A DNA stretch of 49,831 nt, from contig JAKSJM010000017.1 in assembly GCA_024398075.1 (NCBI GenBank), positions 1 to 49,831 of the forward strand, read 5' to 3'. Each line of letters starts with the position of its first letter. Within the stretch, counting starts at the first letter, position 1. Under the pieces are notes generated by a model, which was not told the DNA's origin, ran no database searches, and saw only the letters and a program-made list of their open reading frames with translations. Shown in pieces: positions 7,571-16,318 of the stretch. This stretch comes from Bacteroidales bacterium. Its GTDB lineage: Bacteria > Bacteroidota > Bacteroidia > Bacteroidales > UBA932. The translations under genes were made by a program, and so were the position numbers.

Positions 7571-10500
7571 ATGAGAAAAATTTTTCATTCCCTCCTTATG
7601 GCAGGTGCAGTGCTCTTCGTAGCAGCATGTACCAAGCCATATGATGACACCGCTCTCACAGAGCGTGTCGACAAGATCGAGAAGGACGTCACAGCCCTGA
7701 AGACCGCCATCGAGCAGATCAACTCGAAGATTCAGGCCAATGCTGACGCTCTCCAGACCCTCGTAAACGCCGTTGAGGCCAAGGATTACGTAACATCTGT
7801 AGAGGATGTGAAGGATCCTGCTACCGGTGCAGTTATCGGTTACACCATCAAGTTCACAAAGAGCAGCCCTATCACCATCTATCATGGAAATGATGGTGCC
7901 AAGGGAGACAAGGGCGACAAAGGTGACAAGGGTGATAAGGGCGACAAGGGCGCTACCCCAGTCATTGGCGTACAGCTCGTAGGCAGCACATACTACTGGA
8001 CCGTAGACGGCCAGCTCCTCAAGGACGCTGATGGAAACTACGTTCCTGCTACTGGAAAGAATGGTGTTGATGGTACCAATGGTACCGATGGTAAGGATGG
8101 TGTCACTCCTACCCTTCGCATCAACGAGGGTAACTGGGAGGTTTCTGTAGACGGTGGCGCTACCTGGCAGGTACTTGGAGCAGCTACCAGCACTCCAGAA
8201 GGCCCTGTAGCTGTAGATGCAGTGTTCTCAGCTGTCAAGGAGACCTCTGCAGGTGTGGTATTCACACTCGTAGACGGCTCTAAGATCATGATCCCACGCG
8301 AGCAGGCATTCTCAATCGTAGTGGACAAGTCAAAGGTATACGATGTAGTGGCAGGCTCTTCAACAGAGATCCCTTACAGCGTTACCGGTGCTGACGAGGA
8401 GACTGAGGTAGACGCATTCGCTTCAGGAAACTGGTCTGCCGATGCAGTGGCTAAGAGCGTATCAGAAGGTATCATCAAGGTTTCTGTTCCTGCAGACGGC
8501 GCTGAGAGCGGCAAGGTTCTCGTTTACGCTGTGAACGGCAAGGGCAAGACCGACATGAAGACCCTCAAGTTCGCGAAGGGAGTCCTCACTCTCGTAGCTC
8601 CTACCACCGTAGTAGGCGTAGAGGGCGCTGACCTCAGTGTCCCTGTAACCACAAACGTCGACTACACAGTGGCCGTAGAGGCTGAGGCTGCTTCATGGCT
8701 TTCAGCTGTCATCACCAAGGCTGGCGAGCTCCGCACAGAGAACCTCACCATCCATGTAGCTGCAAACAACACCCCTGCACAGAGAACAGGTTCTATCTAC
8801 CTTATCGATGCTATGGGTGCTACCGTACAGACCATCGCTATCAGCCAGGAGGCTGGCGAGTTCAAGGCACCAGAGTTCGAGGGCGAGACCTTCAAGAACT
8901 ATGTGCTTAAGAACTACGATAAGAACAAGGATGGTGTTATCGATGCTGAAGAGGCAGGTGCAGTGACCAGAATGTCATTCTACGATCCTTCTTACTATGG
9001 TTCAGACAAGATCGACAGCTTCGCTGGTATCGAGGCATTCTATAACCTCAAGGAGTTCGTCTTCACAGCTTCTTCATACTCAGCTACACAGTCTGCATTC
9101 GAGAGCATCGACTTCACCAAGAACTCTAAGCTCGAGAGAATAGAGGTACTTTCAAGAAATGTCAAGGAGATCAAGGTTGCTGGCCTCAGCACACTCAAGA
9201 AGCTCGTGGTTTACAGCTGTATCAAGCTTGAGTCACTCGACCTCACTGGCCTCAAGGCACTTGAGACACTCACAGCTTATGGTACCGCACTCACAAGCAT
9301 TGACCTCAAGGATTGTCCAAAGCTCACCAACCTCGCTACATACGGCAGCAAGATTTCGTCTATCGACCTCTCTTGCTGTCCAGAGCTTACTACCGTAAGC
9401 GTAGGTACTGAGAGCCTCACAAATGTGAACCTCAGCGGCTGTACAAAGATCAGCAGCTTCTCAGTCAACAACTCTTCTAAGCTCGAGCAGATCGACTTCC
9501 CTGTTCTCCCTGAACTCAAGAGCATCACCCTTGACTACAGCAAGATCAAGGTAGCTGACTTCAGCAAGAGCCCACTCATCACAAGCTTCAGCGCAAACAA
9601 CTGTTCTGAGCTCACACTCATTGACCTTTCTACCGCTACCAAGCTCTCAAGCATCAACGCACAGCCTTGTAACAAGCTTCAGGAGGTTCGTCTCCCTGAG
9701 GGATGCGGCGCAAGTCTCAGCTGGGTAACCGCAGGATACTGGAAGGAAGATGAGACCTACTATACCGTCAAGTTCACCTACGTACCTGTTCAGGGTGACG
9801 AGATCAGCGATTACGCTGCAGTTATCACCGACGAGTATGCAAGAAAGGCAGTGGTAAGAGCTTACGATGAGAATGGCGACGGCCAGCTCTCAGCAGACGA
9901 GGCTGCCAAGGTTAAGGAGCTCGACCTCTCAGGCTACTACCTCACAGACGCACAGTACCTCTCAATATTCCCTGTCGAGAAGCTCAACCTCTCTGAGAAC
10001 CAGCTCACCTCATTCGATGGTGCAGAGTTCAAGTCACTCAAGGCCATTGACCTTAGCCACAATGAGCTCACCAGCGTCAAGCTCGGAAAGAACACCCTCC
10101 TCGAGGAGGTTGACCTCAGCCACAACAAGCTCTCTGGTTCTTATGGTTACAACGACATCGCTTACAACAAGGTGAAGGCACTCAATGTTTCATACAACGA
10201 GAACCTTTCATTCTCACCTTATCTCTACAGCATTCTTGAGGACCTCGACATGAGCTACACTGCTGCAAGCAGCATCTCTGCAAGCTACTGCACTGCACTC
10301 AAGAACGTGAACATCGCAGGCACAAAGATGAGCGGTGAAGTCAAGTTCAACGCAAACAACAAGCTCGAGACCCTCAACATTGAGAACACCAAGATCACAA
10401 CTCTCGACGTTTCCGGTTCTGTAAAGAACGGTAACCTCAAGAAGATCTACGCTGCCGGCAGCTCACTCAAGCTCGTGAAGGTAGGTACTGGCAATGAGCT

Positions 10501-11077
10501 CGCTGAGGATGTAATCGAGGGCGTATCAAATGTAACCATCCAGAACTTCGACAGCCCTACCAAGGAGCTCCAGACCAACAAGTGGAACTACATCACAGCA
10601 TTCACTCCAGGTGCAAAGGCTACATACGGTGACTTTACCGTAAACTACAGCATCCAGTCAAGCGGTTTCGTTATCGAGGCTGGTTCTGAGGCTAGCATCA
10701 CCTGCTCTAAGGGCCGTAAGGTAGTTTCATTCTTCGCACTCGGCGTAGGTGGTTCAGTAGAGCTTTCTCTCGAGAGAAGCTCAGGCAAGCCTATCTACAC
10801 CAAGAGCACAGACTCTTCTTACTATGGAGAAAGCTACAAGTCAAGCGATGAGAACCCATTCACTGTAGCTGAGAATGCTTCTGCAACCAAGGATCAGTCA
10901 AGCTTCATCGTAAGTGGAGATGGCGCTTACCACTTCTTCAACCTCGGCAAGGCTTACACCTCTGCAGAGGCTACTGACGAGGGCGAGACCATCACCTTCA
11001 AGGTGAAGGGCGACGCTGGCAAGAAGGTTATCCTCCTCGGAATCAACCTCTCTAGCTACCGTGGTGATGACGAATAA
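7571..11077 (+). CDS. surface lipoprotein with coiled coil, collagen-like, BACON, EF-hand and leucine-rich repeats
   Basis: A 1168-residue lipoprotein (C20 in VAAC). Residues about 27-70 form a heptad-rich coiled coil. Residues 109-127 are a perfect Gly-X-Y run dominated by GDK. The 25-180 block resembles the DUF4988/PL29 N-terminal module. A BACON-like domain lies at about 340-430. Two calcium-loop motifs, DKNKDGVIDAEEA (about 450) and DENGDGQLSADEA (about 766), each precede a block of leucine-rich repeats (about 480-720 and 785-960). The C-terminal 170 residues are a beta-rich domain. Trimerisation through coiled coil and collagen segment, and ligand binding by the LRRs, are inferences. It lies 8 bp upstream of a subtilase gene. 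Confidence 0.8.
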   Translation: MRKIFHSLLMAGAVLFVAACTKPYDDTALTERVDKIEKDVTALKTAIEQINSKIQANADALQTLVNAVEAKDYVTSVEDVKDPATGAVIGYTIKFTKSSPITIYHGNDGAKGDKGDKGDKGDKGDKGATPVIGVQLVGSTYYWTVDGQLLKDADGNYVPATGKNGVDGTNGTDGKDGVTPTLRINEGNWEVSVDGGATWQVLGAATSTPEGPVAVDAVFSAVKETSAGVVFTLVDGSKIMIPREQAFSIVVDKSKVYDVVAGSSTEIPYSVTGADEETEVDAFASGNWSADAVAKSVSEGIIKVSVPADGAESGKVLVYAVNGKGKTDMKTLKFAKGVLTLVAPTTVVGVEGADLSVPVTTNVDYTVAVEAEAASWLSAVITKAGELRTENLTIHVAANNTPAQRTGSIYLIDAMGATVQTIAISQEAGEFKAPEFEGETFKNYVLKNYDKNKDGVIDAEEAGAVTRMSFYDPSYYGSDKIDSFAGIEAFYNLKEFVFTASSYSATQSAFESIDFTKNSKLERIEVLSRNVKEIKVAGLSTLKKLVVYSCIKLESLDLTGLKALETLTAYGTALTSIDLKDCPKLTNLATYGSKISSIDLSCCPELTTVSVGTESLTNVNLSGCTKISSFSVNNSSKLEQIDFPVLPELKSITLDYSKIKVADFSKSPLITSFSANNCSELTLIDLSTATKLSSINAQPCNKLQEVRLPEGCGASLSWVTAGYWKEDETYYTVKFTYVPVQGDEISDYAAVITDEYARKAVVRAYDENGDGQLSADEAAKVKELDLSGYYLTDAQYLSIFPVEKLNLSENQLTSFDGAEFKSLKAIDLSHNELTSVKLGKNTLLEEVDLSHNKLSGSYGYNDIAYNKVKALNVSYNENLSFSPYLYSILEDLDMSYTAASSISASYCTALKNVNIAGTKMSGEVKFNANNKLETLNIENTKITTLDVSGSVKNGNLKKIYAAGSSLKLVKVGTGNELAEDVIEGVSNVTIQNFDSPTKELQTNKWNYITAFTPGAKATYGDFTVNYSIQSSGFVIEAGSEASITCSKGRKVVSFFALGVGGSVELSLERSSGKPIYTKSTDSSYYGESYKSSDENPFTVAENASATKDQSSFIVSGDGAYHFFNLGKAYTSAEATDEGETITFKVKGDAGKKVILLGINLSSYRGDDE

Positions 11078-11085
11078 AATCTGAA

Positions 11086-12975
11086 ATGCAGAAAACAAGA
11101 TCATTACTTATCTCGTTGATGACCCTTCCGGTGCTCTTTGCATGCACCGGGGGGGCATCTTCGTTTGAAACCATCCCACAGGGAAAGATAGTGAACGTGC
11201 CCACAGAGGGCCTTGGAGATGAGATAATCGTCCTTCTGGACGAGGGTGCCACACTTCCTCAGGGAGTGGAGGCGCAGCCGCTATTCAACTCAGTACCAGG
11301 CAAGGAGACCATTGAGCACAAGTATGGCCTCGACCGCTGGTTCGTGGTTAGCGTGCCCCAGGGCGAGGATGTCACCACCTTTGCGGAAGCACTTGAGAAT
11401 GAAGACCATGTGCTCAGCATTGAGTACATGGCTAGCTTCGACAGACCATTTGTACACGACAAGGAATTCACCCCTGTCGCAAGCCCTGCCACAAAGTCTG
11501 AAAACTTAGAGCCTGTGATGATGAACGATCCGCTCTTCAAGAATCAGTGGTTCCTCTTCAACAATGGTGACAAGAACACCTTCGGCCCTACCACAGTCGC
11601 AGGAGCGGATGTCGACATCCGCGACGCCTGGGCGCTCTGCGCAGGAGACCCATCCATCGTGGTGGCTGTCGTAGACGAGGGCGTGAGGTATGACCACCCA
11701 GACCTCGCCGCAAACATGTGGGTGAACAAGGGTGAGATTCCTGACAATGGCATCGATGATGACAACAATGGTTACGTGGACGACGTGCACGGCTACAATT
11801 TCGCCTCAAACGGTCAGATAAGCTGGAACCTCGGTGGAGACGAAGGCCATGGAACCCATGTCGCAGGACTTGTCGCTGCCGTGAACAACAACGGCATCGG
11901 CATCAGCAGCGTGGCAGGTGGTTCCGGAAATGGAGACGGCGTACGTATCATGTCGTGCCAGATCTTCAGCGGAAGCCAGCGAAACGACAATCTAGCTGTC
12001 GCCCGCGCCATCAAGTACGCCGCCGACAACGGAGCCTCTGTGCTCCAATGCTCATTCGGACTAGGCTCGTACTACTCAGACAAGGCATTCTCGGAGAGCC
12101 TCTCTGCAGTGAAGGCTGCCTACGACTACTTCCGCGACCCGGCCAATGCAAACAGTGGTGGCGTGGTGGACGGAAACATTGTCGTAATCTCAGCCGGCAA
12201 CAGCCATAATTCGAAGGCAGAGTACCCAGGCGCATACAGGGACTACATCTGCGTGAGCGCCACCTCGCAGGACGGTCTCCCAGCATGGTACACAAACTAC
12301 GGCACAGGCGTGAACATTGCCTCACCAGGAGGCGACAACACCCTCGGCCTCACCATGCTATCCACCCTTCCTGGTGCCAATGAATACGGCTACATGCATG
12401 GCACCTCGATGGCCACCCCTGTGATGTCAGGCATCACAGCGCTCGGCATTTCATACGCCAAGCAGCTTGGCCGCCATTTCACCCGCGACGAGTTCGAGTC
12501 ACTCCTCCTCTCGTCAGTGAACTCCCTTGAGCCAATGCTCCAGGGCACAAAGAAAACTCCTTCTAGCACCATGGACCTCACGCAGTTCAGGGGCGGAAAG
12601 ATGGGAACAGGTGTCATCGACGCCTGGAAGGTGCTGATGAATGTAGAAGGCGTGCCATTCGAGACCGTCAAGGTAGGCAGCGAGGCACGCGTTGACCTCA
12701 AGGCGCTCTTCGGTGACGATGCCGCCACCCTGACTTTCCTCAGTGTCAATGCTGGAGCCGCTAAGTCAAGCCTCGGCATCGAAGGAGAACCAAGCATAGC
12801 AAACGGAGTGCTTAGTGTCAAGTGCACCAAGGCCGGCTGCGCCGTGATCGAGATCAAGGCAGTAGCAGGTGGGGCCACACTCGGCACCGACACAGAGATG
12901 GGCGGAAAGGAGTTCACACGCCGCATGTCCATCGTCGCAAGAAACAATGTCAGCGCCAACGGTGGCTGGCTCTAA
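11086..12975 (+). CDS. subtilisin-like serine protease lipoprotein (peptidase S8)
   Basis: A 629-residue lipoprotein (C20 in LFAC). The full S8 catalytic set is visible: D197 in VVAVVDEGV, H255 in GHGTHVAG, oxyanion N372 in SAGNS and S441 in HGTSMATP. Residues about 45-130 look like an I9-type prodomain. The last 100 residues are a separate beta domain ending in NGGWL. It follows the LRR lipoprotein gene by 8 bp and precedes a lipocalin-like lipoprotein by 12 bp, so the protease and its neighbours are probably co-expressed at the cell surface or periplasm. Substrate unknown: dietary protein, or the neighbouring surface proteins. Confidence 0.93.
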   Translation: MQKTRSLLISLMTLPVLFACTGGASSFETIPQGKIVNVPTEGLGDEIIVLLDEGATLPQGVEAQPLFNSVPGKETIEHKYGLDRWFVVSVPQGEDVTTFAEALENEDHVLSIEYMASFDRPFVHDKEFTPVASPATKSENLEPVMMNDPLFKNQWFLFNNGDKNTFGPTTVAGADVDIRDAWALCAGDPSIVVAVVDEGVRYDHPDLAANMWVNKGEIPDNGIDDDNNGYVDDVHGYNFASNGQISWNLGGDEGHGTHVAGLVAAVNNNGIGISSVAGGSGNGDGVRIMSCQIFSGSQRNDNLAVARAIKYAADNGASVLQCSFGLGSYYSDKAFSESLSAVKAAYDYFRDPANANSGGVVDGNIVVISAGNSHNSKAEYPGAYRDYICVSATSQDGLPAWYTNYGTGVNIASPGGDNTLGLTMLSTLPGANEYGYMHGTSMATPVMSGITALGISYAKQLGRHFTRDEFESLLLSSVNSLEPMLQGTKKTPSSTMDLTQFRGGKMGTGVIDAWKVLMNVEGVPFETVKVGSEARVDLKALFGDDAATLTFLSVNAGAAKSSLGIEGEPSIANGVLSVKCTKAGCAVIEIKAVAGGATLGTDTEMGGKEFTRRMSIVARNNVSANGGWL

Positions 12976-12987
12976 AAGAAAAGAAGT

Positions 12988-13401
12988 ATGAAGAGAATAT
13001 TCACAGTACTGATGGCCATGGCCATCGCCCTGATATCAGTTTCATGCCACAAGGAGCCAGCAGTCAGCGCCGACTCGCTCATAGGTCACTGGCAGCTCGT
13101 CAGCATCGATGGCGACGCTGTCGGCACCAAGTCCTTCTCGGACTCTCAGGGCCTCAGCGTCTGGATCAGCTTCAGCGCAGAGACCTTCGACCTCTACCAG
13201 CGCGCAGGCAAGGACGTGACTTACAGTCACTTCACCGGCAGCTGGAGCATAGCAGAAGGCGTCCTGAGCGGCAAGTACTCAGACGGTTCAGCTTGGTCAA
13301 GCACCTATGAAGTCTTCCTCGAGGGAGAGTTCATGACTCTTACAAGCCCTACGGAAGTCCAGAAATTCCACAAGGAAGCCAGTCTACCATCTCTGAAATA
13401 G
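12988..13401 (+). CDS. small lipocalin-like lipoprotein
   Basis: A 137-residue lipoprotein with C20 in ISVSC. The remainder reads like the lipocalin-like domains common in Bacteroidota: LIGHWQLVSIDGD at the start, alternating strands, and FTGSWSIAEGVLSGKYSDG in the middle. It is the last gene of the four-lipoprotein operon. No active site is apparent; it could bind a small ligand or act as an accessory to the protease. Confidence 0.65.
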   Translation: MKRIFTVLMAMAIALISVSCHKEPAVSADSLIGHWQLVSIDGDAVGTKSFSDSQGLSVWISFSAETFDLYQRAGKDVTYSHFTGSWSIAEGVLSGKYSDGSAWSSTYEVFLEGEFMTLTSPTEVQKFHKEASLPSLK

Positions 13402-13424
13402 AGACGCGCTACATAAAGAAAGAT

Positions 13425-13457
13425 TCGCTCACACCAGGACATCCTGCGTGTGAGCGA
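13425..13457 (-). terminator. strong hairpin terminator between convergent units
   Basis: TCGCTCACAC (13425-13434) and GTGTGAGCGA (13448-13457) pair perfectly; the loop itself contains AGGA/TCCT. The minus-strand side is followed by ATCTTTCTTT, so it suits the ligase/SDR-remnant transcript best, and it may also block the plus-strand lipoprotein operon. Confidence 0.75.
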
Positions 13458-13464
13458 GTTTGTA

Positions 13465-13716
13465 AAAGATATGATAGAAGAAGGTAGGCCCTGGAAGAAC
13501 CTGATGAAGTGGAAAGAGAATGGGATACCACGGAAATCCTTGTCCTTCTCTATCGCACGTACGATCTTTTTCGCTGTTTTCTCAGGATCAAGTATAGGCC
13601 GATGGTGCGGTCGATCTCCGATGCTGAATTCCCCTTTCGATGGCAAGCCTACCGATGAGGCGTCCGATTCCGAACGCGCCTCAGGTGATAAGTATATTCT
13701 GTCCTGAAAGTTTCAT
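13465..13716 (-). pseudogene. collapsed short-chain dehydrogenase/reductase pseudogene
   Basis: Reading the minus strand from an ATG at 13716, the first codons give an SDR N-terminus (MKLSGQNILIT, stop, GAFGIGRLIGRLAIERG) with TGA where the glycine-rich NAD(P) motif should have a Gly codon. After about 13610, another frame reads ILDPEKTAKKIVRAIEKDKD and GIPFSFHFIRFFQGLP, which resembles the C-terminal end of SDR proteins. The middle (about 150-200 residues, including the Tyr-x-x-x-Lys site) is gone. It starts 2 bp after the ligase stop codon, so ligase and SDR were probably once an operon. The exact end is unclear. Confidence 0.7.
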
Positions 13717-13718
13717 AA

Positions 13719-15323
13719 TTAGTATAGGAATCTTCTGATTTTCTGAGTTGCTGTCTTTACGAATGGTTCACGGATGAAGCGGACCGAGGTAAGCTGCGAT
13801 GCCTTGTTCACGGCCTCGTTTGTCGCAGTCTTGATGTCATTCTGGAGTTTGGCTATCATCGACTTTACGGCCTCGTCACTTTCATTGGTCCAGTCAATTA
13901 TGCCATCTGCGAGTTTCACGATGGCGACAAGCCTTCCCTGCTCGCTCTTCACGATGGACTCCTCCACACCCTCAAGGTTGTTGATTACCACCTCTATCTC
14001 CTCAGGGTAGATGTTCTCACCCGAAGCACCAAGAATCATGTTTCCAAGACGTCCTGTGATGGATACGCATCCTTTCTTGTCGATGACTGCGAGGTCCTTG
14101 GTACGGAACCAGCCATCCTCGGTGAATGCCTCCGCTGTGCGCTCAGGATCCTTGTAGTAGCCTTTCATGACGTTCGGTCCCTTCACCACGAGTTCTCCCC
14201 TGCCGGTCTGAGGATCTGGGTTGATGATGCGTCCCTCCACACCCTTCACGATAGGGCCGGTGCTGCCCACTTTCGGAAGCGACTTAAGCGTGGTCGCCGC
14301 GATGAGAGGAGCGGTCTCTGTGAGACCATAGCCGATGATATATGGGAAATGAGCTCTCTGGAGGAAGATCTCCACCTCTGGGTCAAGCTTCGCGCCACCG
14401 ATGGCCACTACCTCAAGGCGTCCGCCAAAGGTCTTCTTGAGTTTCATGCCAATGATGCGATAAAGGAGCGAAGGGGTATACTTCTGCATCCACTTAAGAA
14501 GCGGGCTGCCATTGATGGTCCTAAGGACACTCTTTCTATATATTTTCTCGATGATGAGTGGTACTGAACACATGGCCAAAGGGCGTACCTGCTTCAGACC
14601 GACCATAAGCACAGATGGGGTAGGAGCCTTGCTGAGATAGTAAACGCTTGCACCGTATGCCATAGGGAAAAGTAGTCCGATGCTCATCTCATAAGTATGT
14701 GCAATAGGAAGCACAGACAGCAGCACATGCTGCGGTGTGCACTCAAACACATCAGGAAGACCTACGAGGTTATGACAGAGGTTACAATGGGTCAGCATGA
14801 CGCCCTTGGCATTTCCAGAAGTACCTGAAGTGTAAAGGATTGCTGCGAGATCATCAGGCTCAGGAACTGATAGTTTAGGTTCTTCCTGAGCCTGTGTTCC
14901 CTTGACGAGATCAAGGCTGCCGATATTCACCACCAGCTGCAAGCGGTTTAGGTTTTCGTCTGAGATCTTCTTCAGCTGAAGGGTGGAGGCAAAAACGGCC
15001 TTGGCCTCTGAATGCACTATTATGTTGTTAACTTCATTAGCCGAACTGTCGGGTAGAACCGGTACCATGACTCTTCCGAATGACGTAGCGGCGAACATCA
15101 CCACTGAATAGTTTGGCATGTTCTCGGAGAGGATGATCACTTTATCTCCAGTGCCGACGCCGTAGCATGACATCAACTTGGATACAGCGAGGGTCTGCTC
15201 CCTATACTGTCCATAGGTATAGGATACTGACCCGTCTGCATAACTGGTGAACTTTCTTTCTGCATACTCCTTGGTAGAATGCTCGAAAAGTTCTCTCAAG
15301 GTCTTAGGTAAATTCACGTTCAT
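13719..15323 (-). CDS. AMP-dependent acyl-CoA synthetase/ligase
   Basis: A 534-residue ANL-superfamily enzyme that adenylates a carboxylic acid, probably a fatty acid, and transfers it to CoA or a carrier. The AMP-binding motif ILYTSGTSGNAKGVMLTH lies near residue 165, YGLTETAPLI near 330, and GWFRTKDL plus ITGRLGNMI near 415-440. The C-terminal lid ends TATQKIRRFLY with the expected catalytic-Lys region. It is close to long-chain fatty acid:CoA ligases in length and motifs; substrate is not determined. A ruined SDR gene follows 2 bp downstream, and an AraC-type regulator is divergent upstream. Confidence 0.85.
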   Translation of the reverse strand: MNVNLPKTLRELFEHSTKEYAERKFTSYADGSVSYTYGQYREQTLAVSKLMSCYGVGTGDKVIILSENMPNYSVVMFAATSFGRVMVPVLPDSSANEVNNIIVHSEAKAVFASTLQLKKISDENLNRLQLVVNIGSLDLVKGTQAQEEPKLSVPEPDDLAAILYTSGTSGNAKGVMLTHCNLCHNLVGLPDVFECTPQHVLLSVLPIAHTYEMSIGLLFPMAYGASVYYLSKAPTPSVLMVGLKQVRPLAMCSVPLIIEKIYRKSVLRTINGSPLLKWMQKYTPSLLYRIIGMKLKKTFGGRLEVVAIGGAKLDPEVEIFLQRAHFPYIIGYGLTETAPLIAATTLKSLPKVGSTGPIVKGVEGRIINPDPQTGRGELVVKGPNVMKGYYKDPERTAEAFTEDGWFRTKDLAVIDKKGCVSITGRLGNMILGASGENIYPEEIEVVINNLEGVEESIVKSEQGRLVAIVKLADGIIDWTNESDEAVKSMIAKLQNDIKTATNEAVNKASQLTSVRFIREPFVKTATQKIRRFLY

Positions 15324-15342
15324 ATCTTATCTTTTACAGATG

Positions 15343-15350
15343 CAAAATTA
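15343..15350 (-). promoter_or_regulatory. -7 box (TAATTTTG) of the ligase gene
   Basis: The minus-strand TAATTTTG fits TAnnTTTG and lies 19 nt before the start codon. No convincing -33 TTG is found. Confidence 0.45.
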
Positions 15351-15392
15351 GAGTGTAACGCGTATTGGAGAAAGTGCCACTATTCTCTATTT

Positions 15393-15423
15393 TTGGAAGA
15401 TTAGGCATTTATTTGTACCTTTG
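15393..15423 (+). promoter_or_regulatory. promoter of the AraC-type regulator gene
   Basis: TTG at 15393-15395 and TACCTTTG at 15416-15423 with a 20-nt spacer; the ATG is 22 nt downstream. Confidence 0.75.
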
Positions 15424-15445
15424 CCGGGAACATTAGGACAAAATA

Positions 15446-16318
15446 ATGAAATTCAGCGATTTTTGCACCCTTAACGGATGCCCTTCAGAGAATAACATAG
15501 CTATCCTGCAGAACTGTGAGTGGCCAGAAGAGCCGTTCATTCCGGAGTTTAACGTAGTGATGTACTCACATGGTGGAGAGGCACTGCTAAATGTAGAAGG
15601 AAGAGACTATAGTCTCTCAAGGAAGTGCATGTCCGTATTCAAGAGTGGCCAGAAGGTACACATCCGCAAGATGTCCTCATCATTTCGTACAAATGTCCTG
15701 GTAATCGGAGGAGACATAGGCCAGGAACTCAGCGTCAGCAGCGTGTTCCTAGGGCTGTTCATCCTCGACGAGACCCCTGTCATCAGAGTCACTTCAGAGT
15801 ATGCAGAAGCCTCTACCCTGTTCTTCGGGGCGATGGAAAGAGTGCTTCGCTTCACTTCGAATCCATACAAGAACGAGTGCATCCTGAGCCTTCTCAGAGC
15901 ATTCTTCTACAGTACTGGATATTACCTGAACAAGGCGCTTCGCTTTGACTGCTCAGACCTCTACAGGCTCTCTGTGGAGCATCAGCAGGACAAGGCCAGC
16001 CTTATCACCAGATTCATTAATCTAGTGGAGGCAAATGCCCAGAAGAACAGGAGAATGTCCTTCTATTCGGCGCAGCTTGGATATAATCCGAAATACCTCA
16101 GCTCGGTAGTGAAGAAAGAGACTGGTCTAAGCGGCCAGGACCTCATAGACCAGTACGCCATCCTAAGCGCCATGGCGAAACTCTCTTACTCCCATAAGAG
16201 CATCAAGGAGATCAGCAACGAGATGGAGTTCCCATCGCAGTCCGACTTCGGTAAGTTCTTCAAGCGAATGACCGGCCAGAGCCCTCTGAGCTACAAGAAA
16301 CAGAGACGCAGCCGCTAG
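15446..16318 (+). CDS. AraC family transcriptional regulator
   Basis: A 290-residue protein. The first 170 residues resemble the cupin-like sensing half of AraC proteins (VVMYSHGGEALLNVEGRDYSL), and the last 100 carry a double helix-turn-helix: MSFYSAQLGYNPKYLSSVVKKETG, then SIKEISNEMEFPSQSDFGKFFKRMTGQSPLSYKKQ. It is divergent from the acyl-CoA ligase gene, the obvious candidate target. Its stop codon overlaps the stop codon of the convergent aminotransferase gene in a CTAG palindrome. Effector unknown. Confidence 0.88.
   Translation: MKFSDFCTLNGCPSENNIAILQNCEWPEEPFIPEFNVVMYSHGGEALLNVEGRDYSLSRKCMSVFKSGQKVHIRKMSSSFRTNVLVIGGDIGQELSVSSVFLGLFILDETPVIRVTSEYAEASTLFFGAMERVLRFTSNPYKNECILSLLRAFFYSTGYYLNKALRFDCSDLYRLSVEHQQDKASLITRFINLVEANAQKNRRMSFYSAQLGYNPKYLSSVVKKETGLSGQDLIDQYAILSAMAKLSYSHKSIKEISNEMEFPSQSDFGKFFKRMTGQSPLSYKKQRRSR

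Noticed and set aside
13305-13646. 113-residue minus-strand ORF as an intact gene
   Set aside because: Only its middle resembles an SDR C-terminus; it runs through the terminator hairpin and into the antisense of the lipocalin-like gene, so it is part of a pseudogene.
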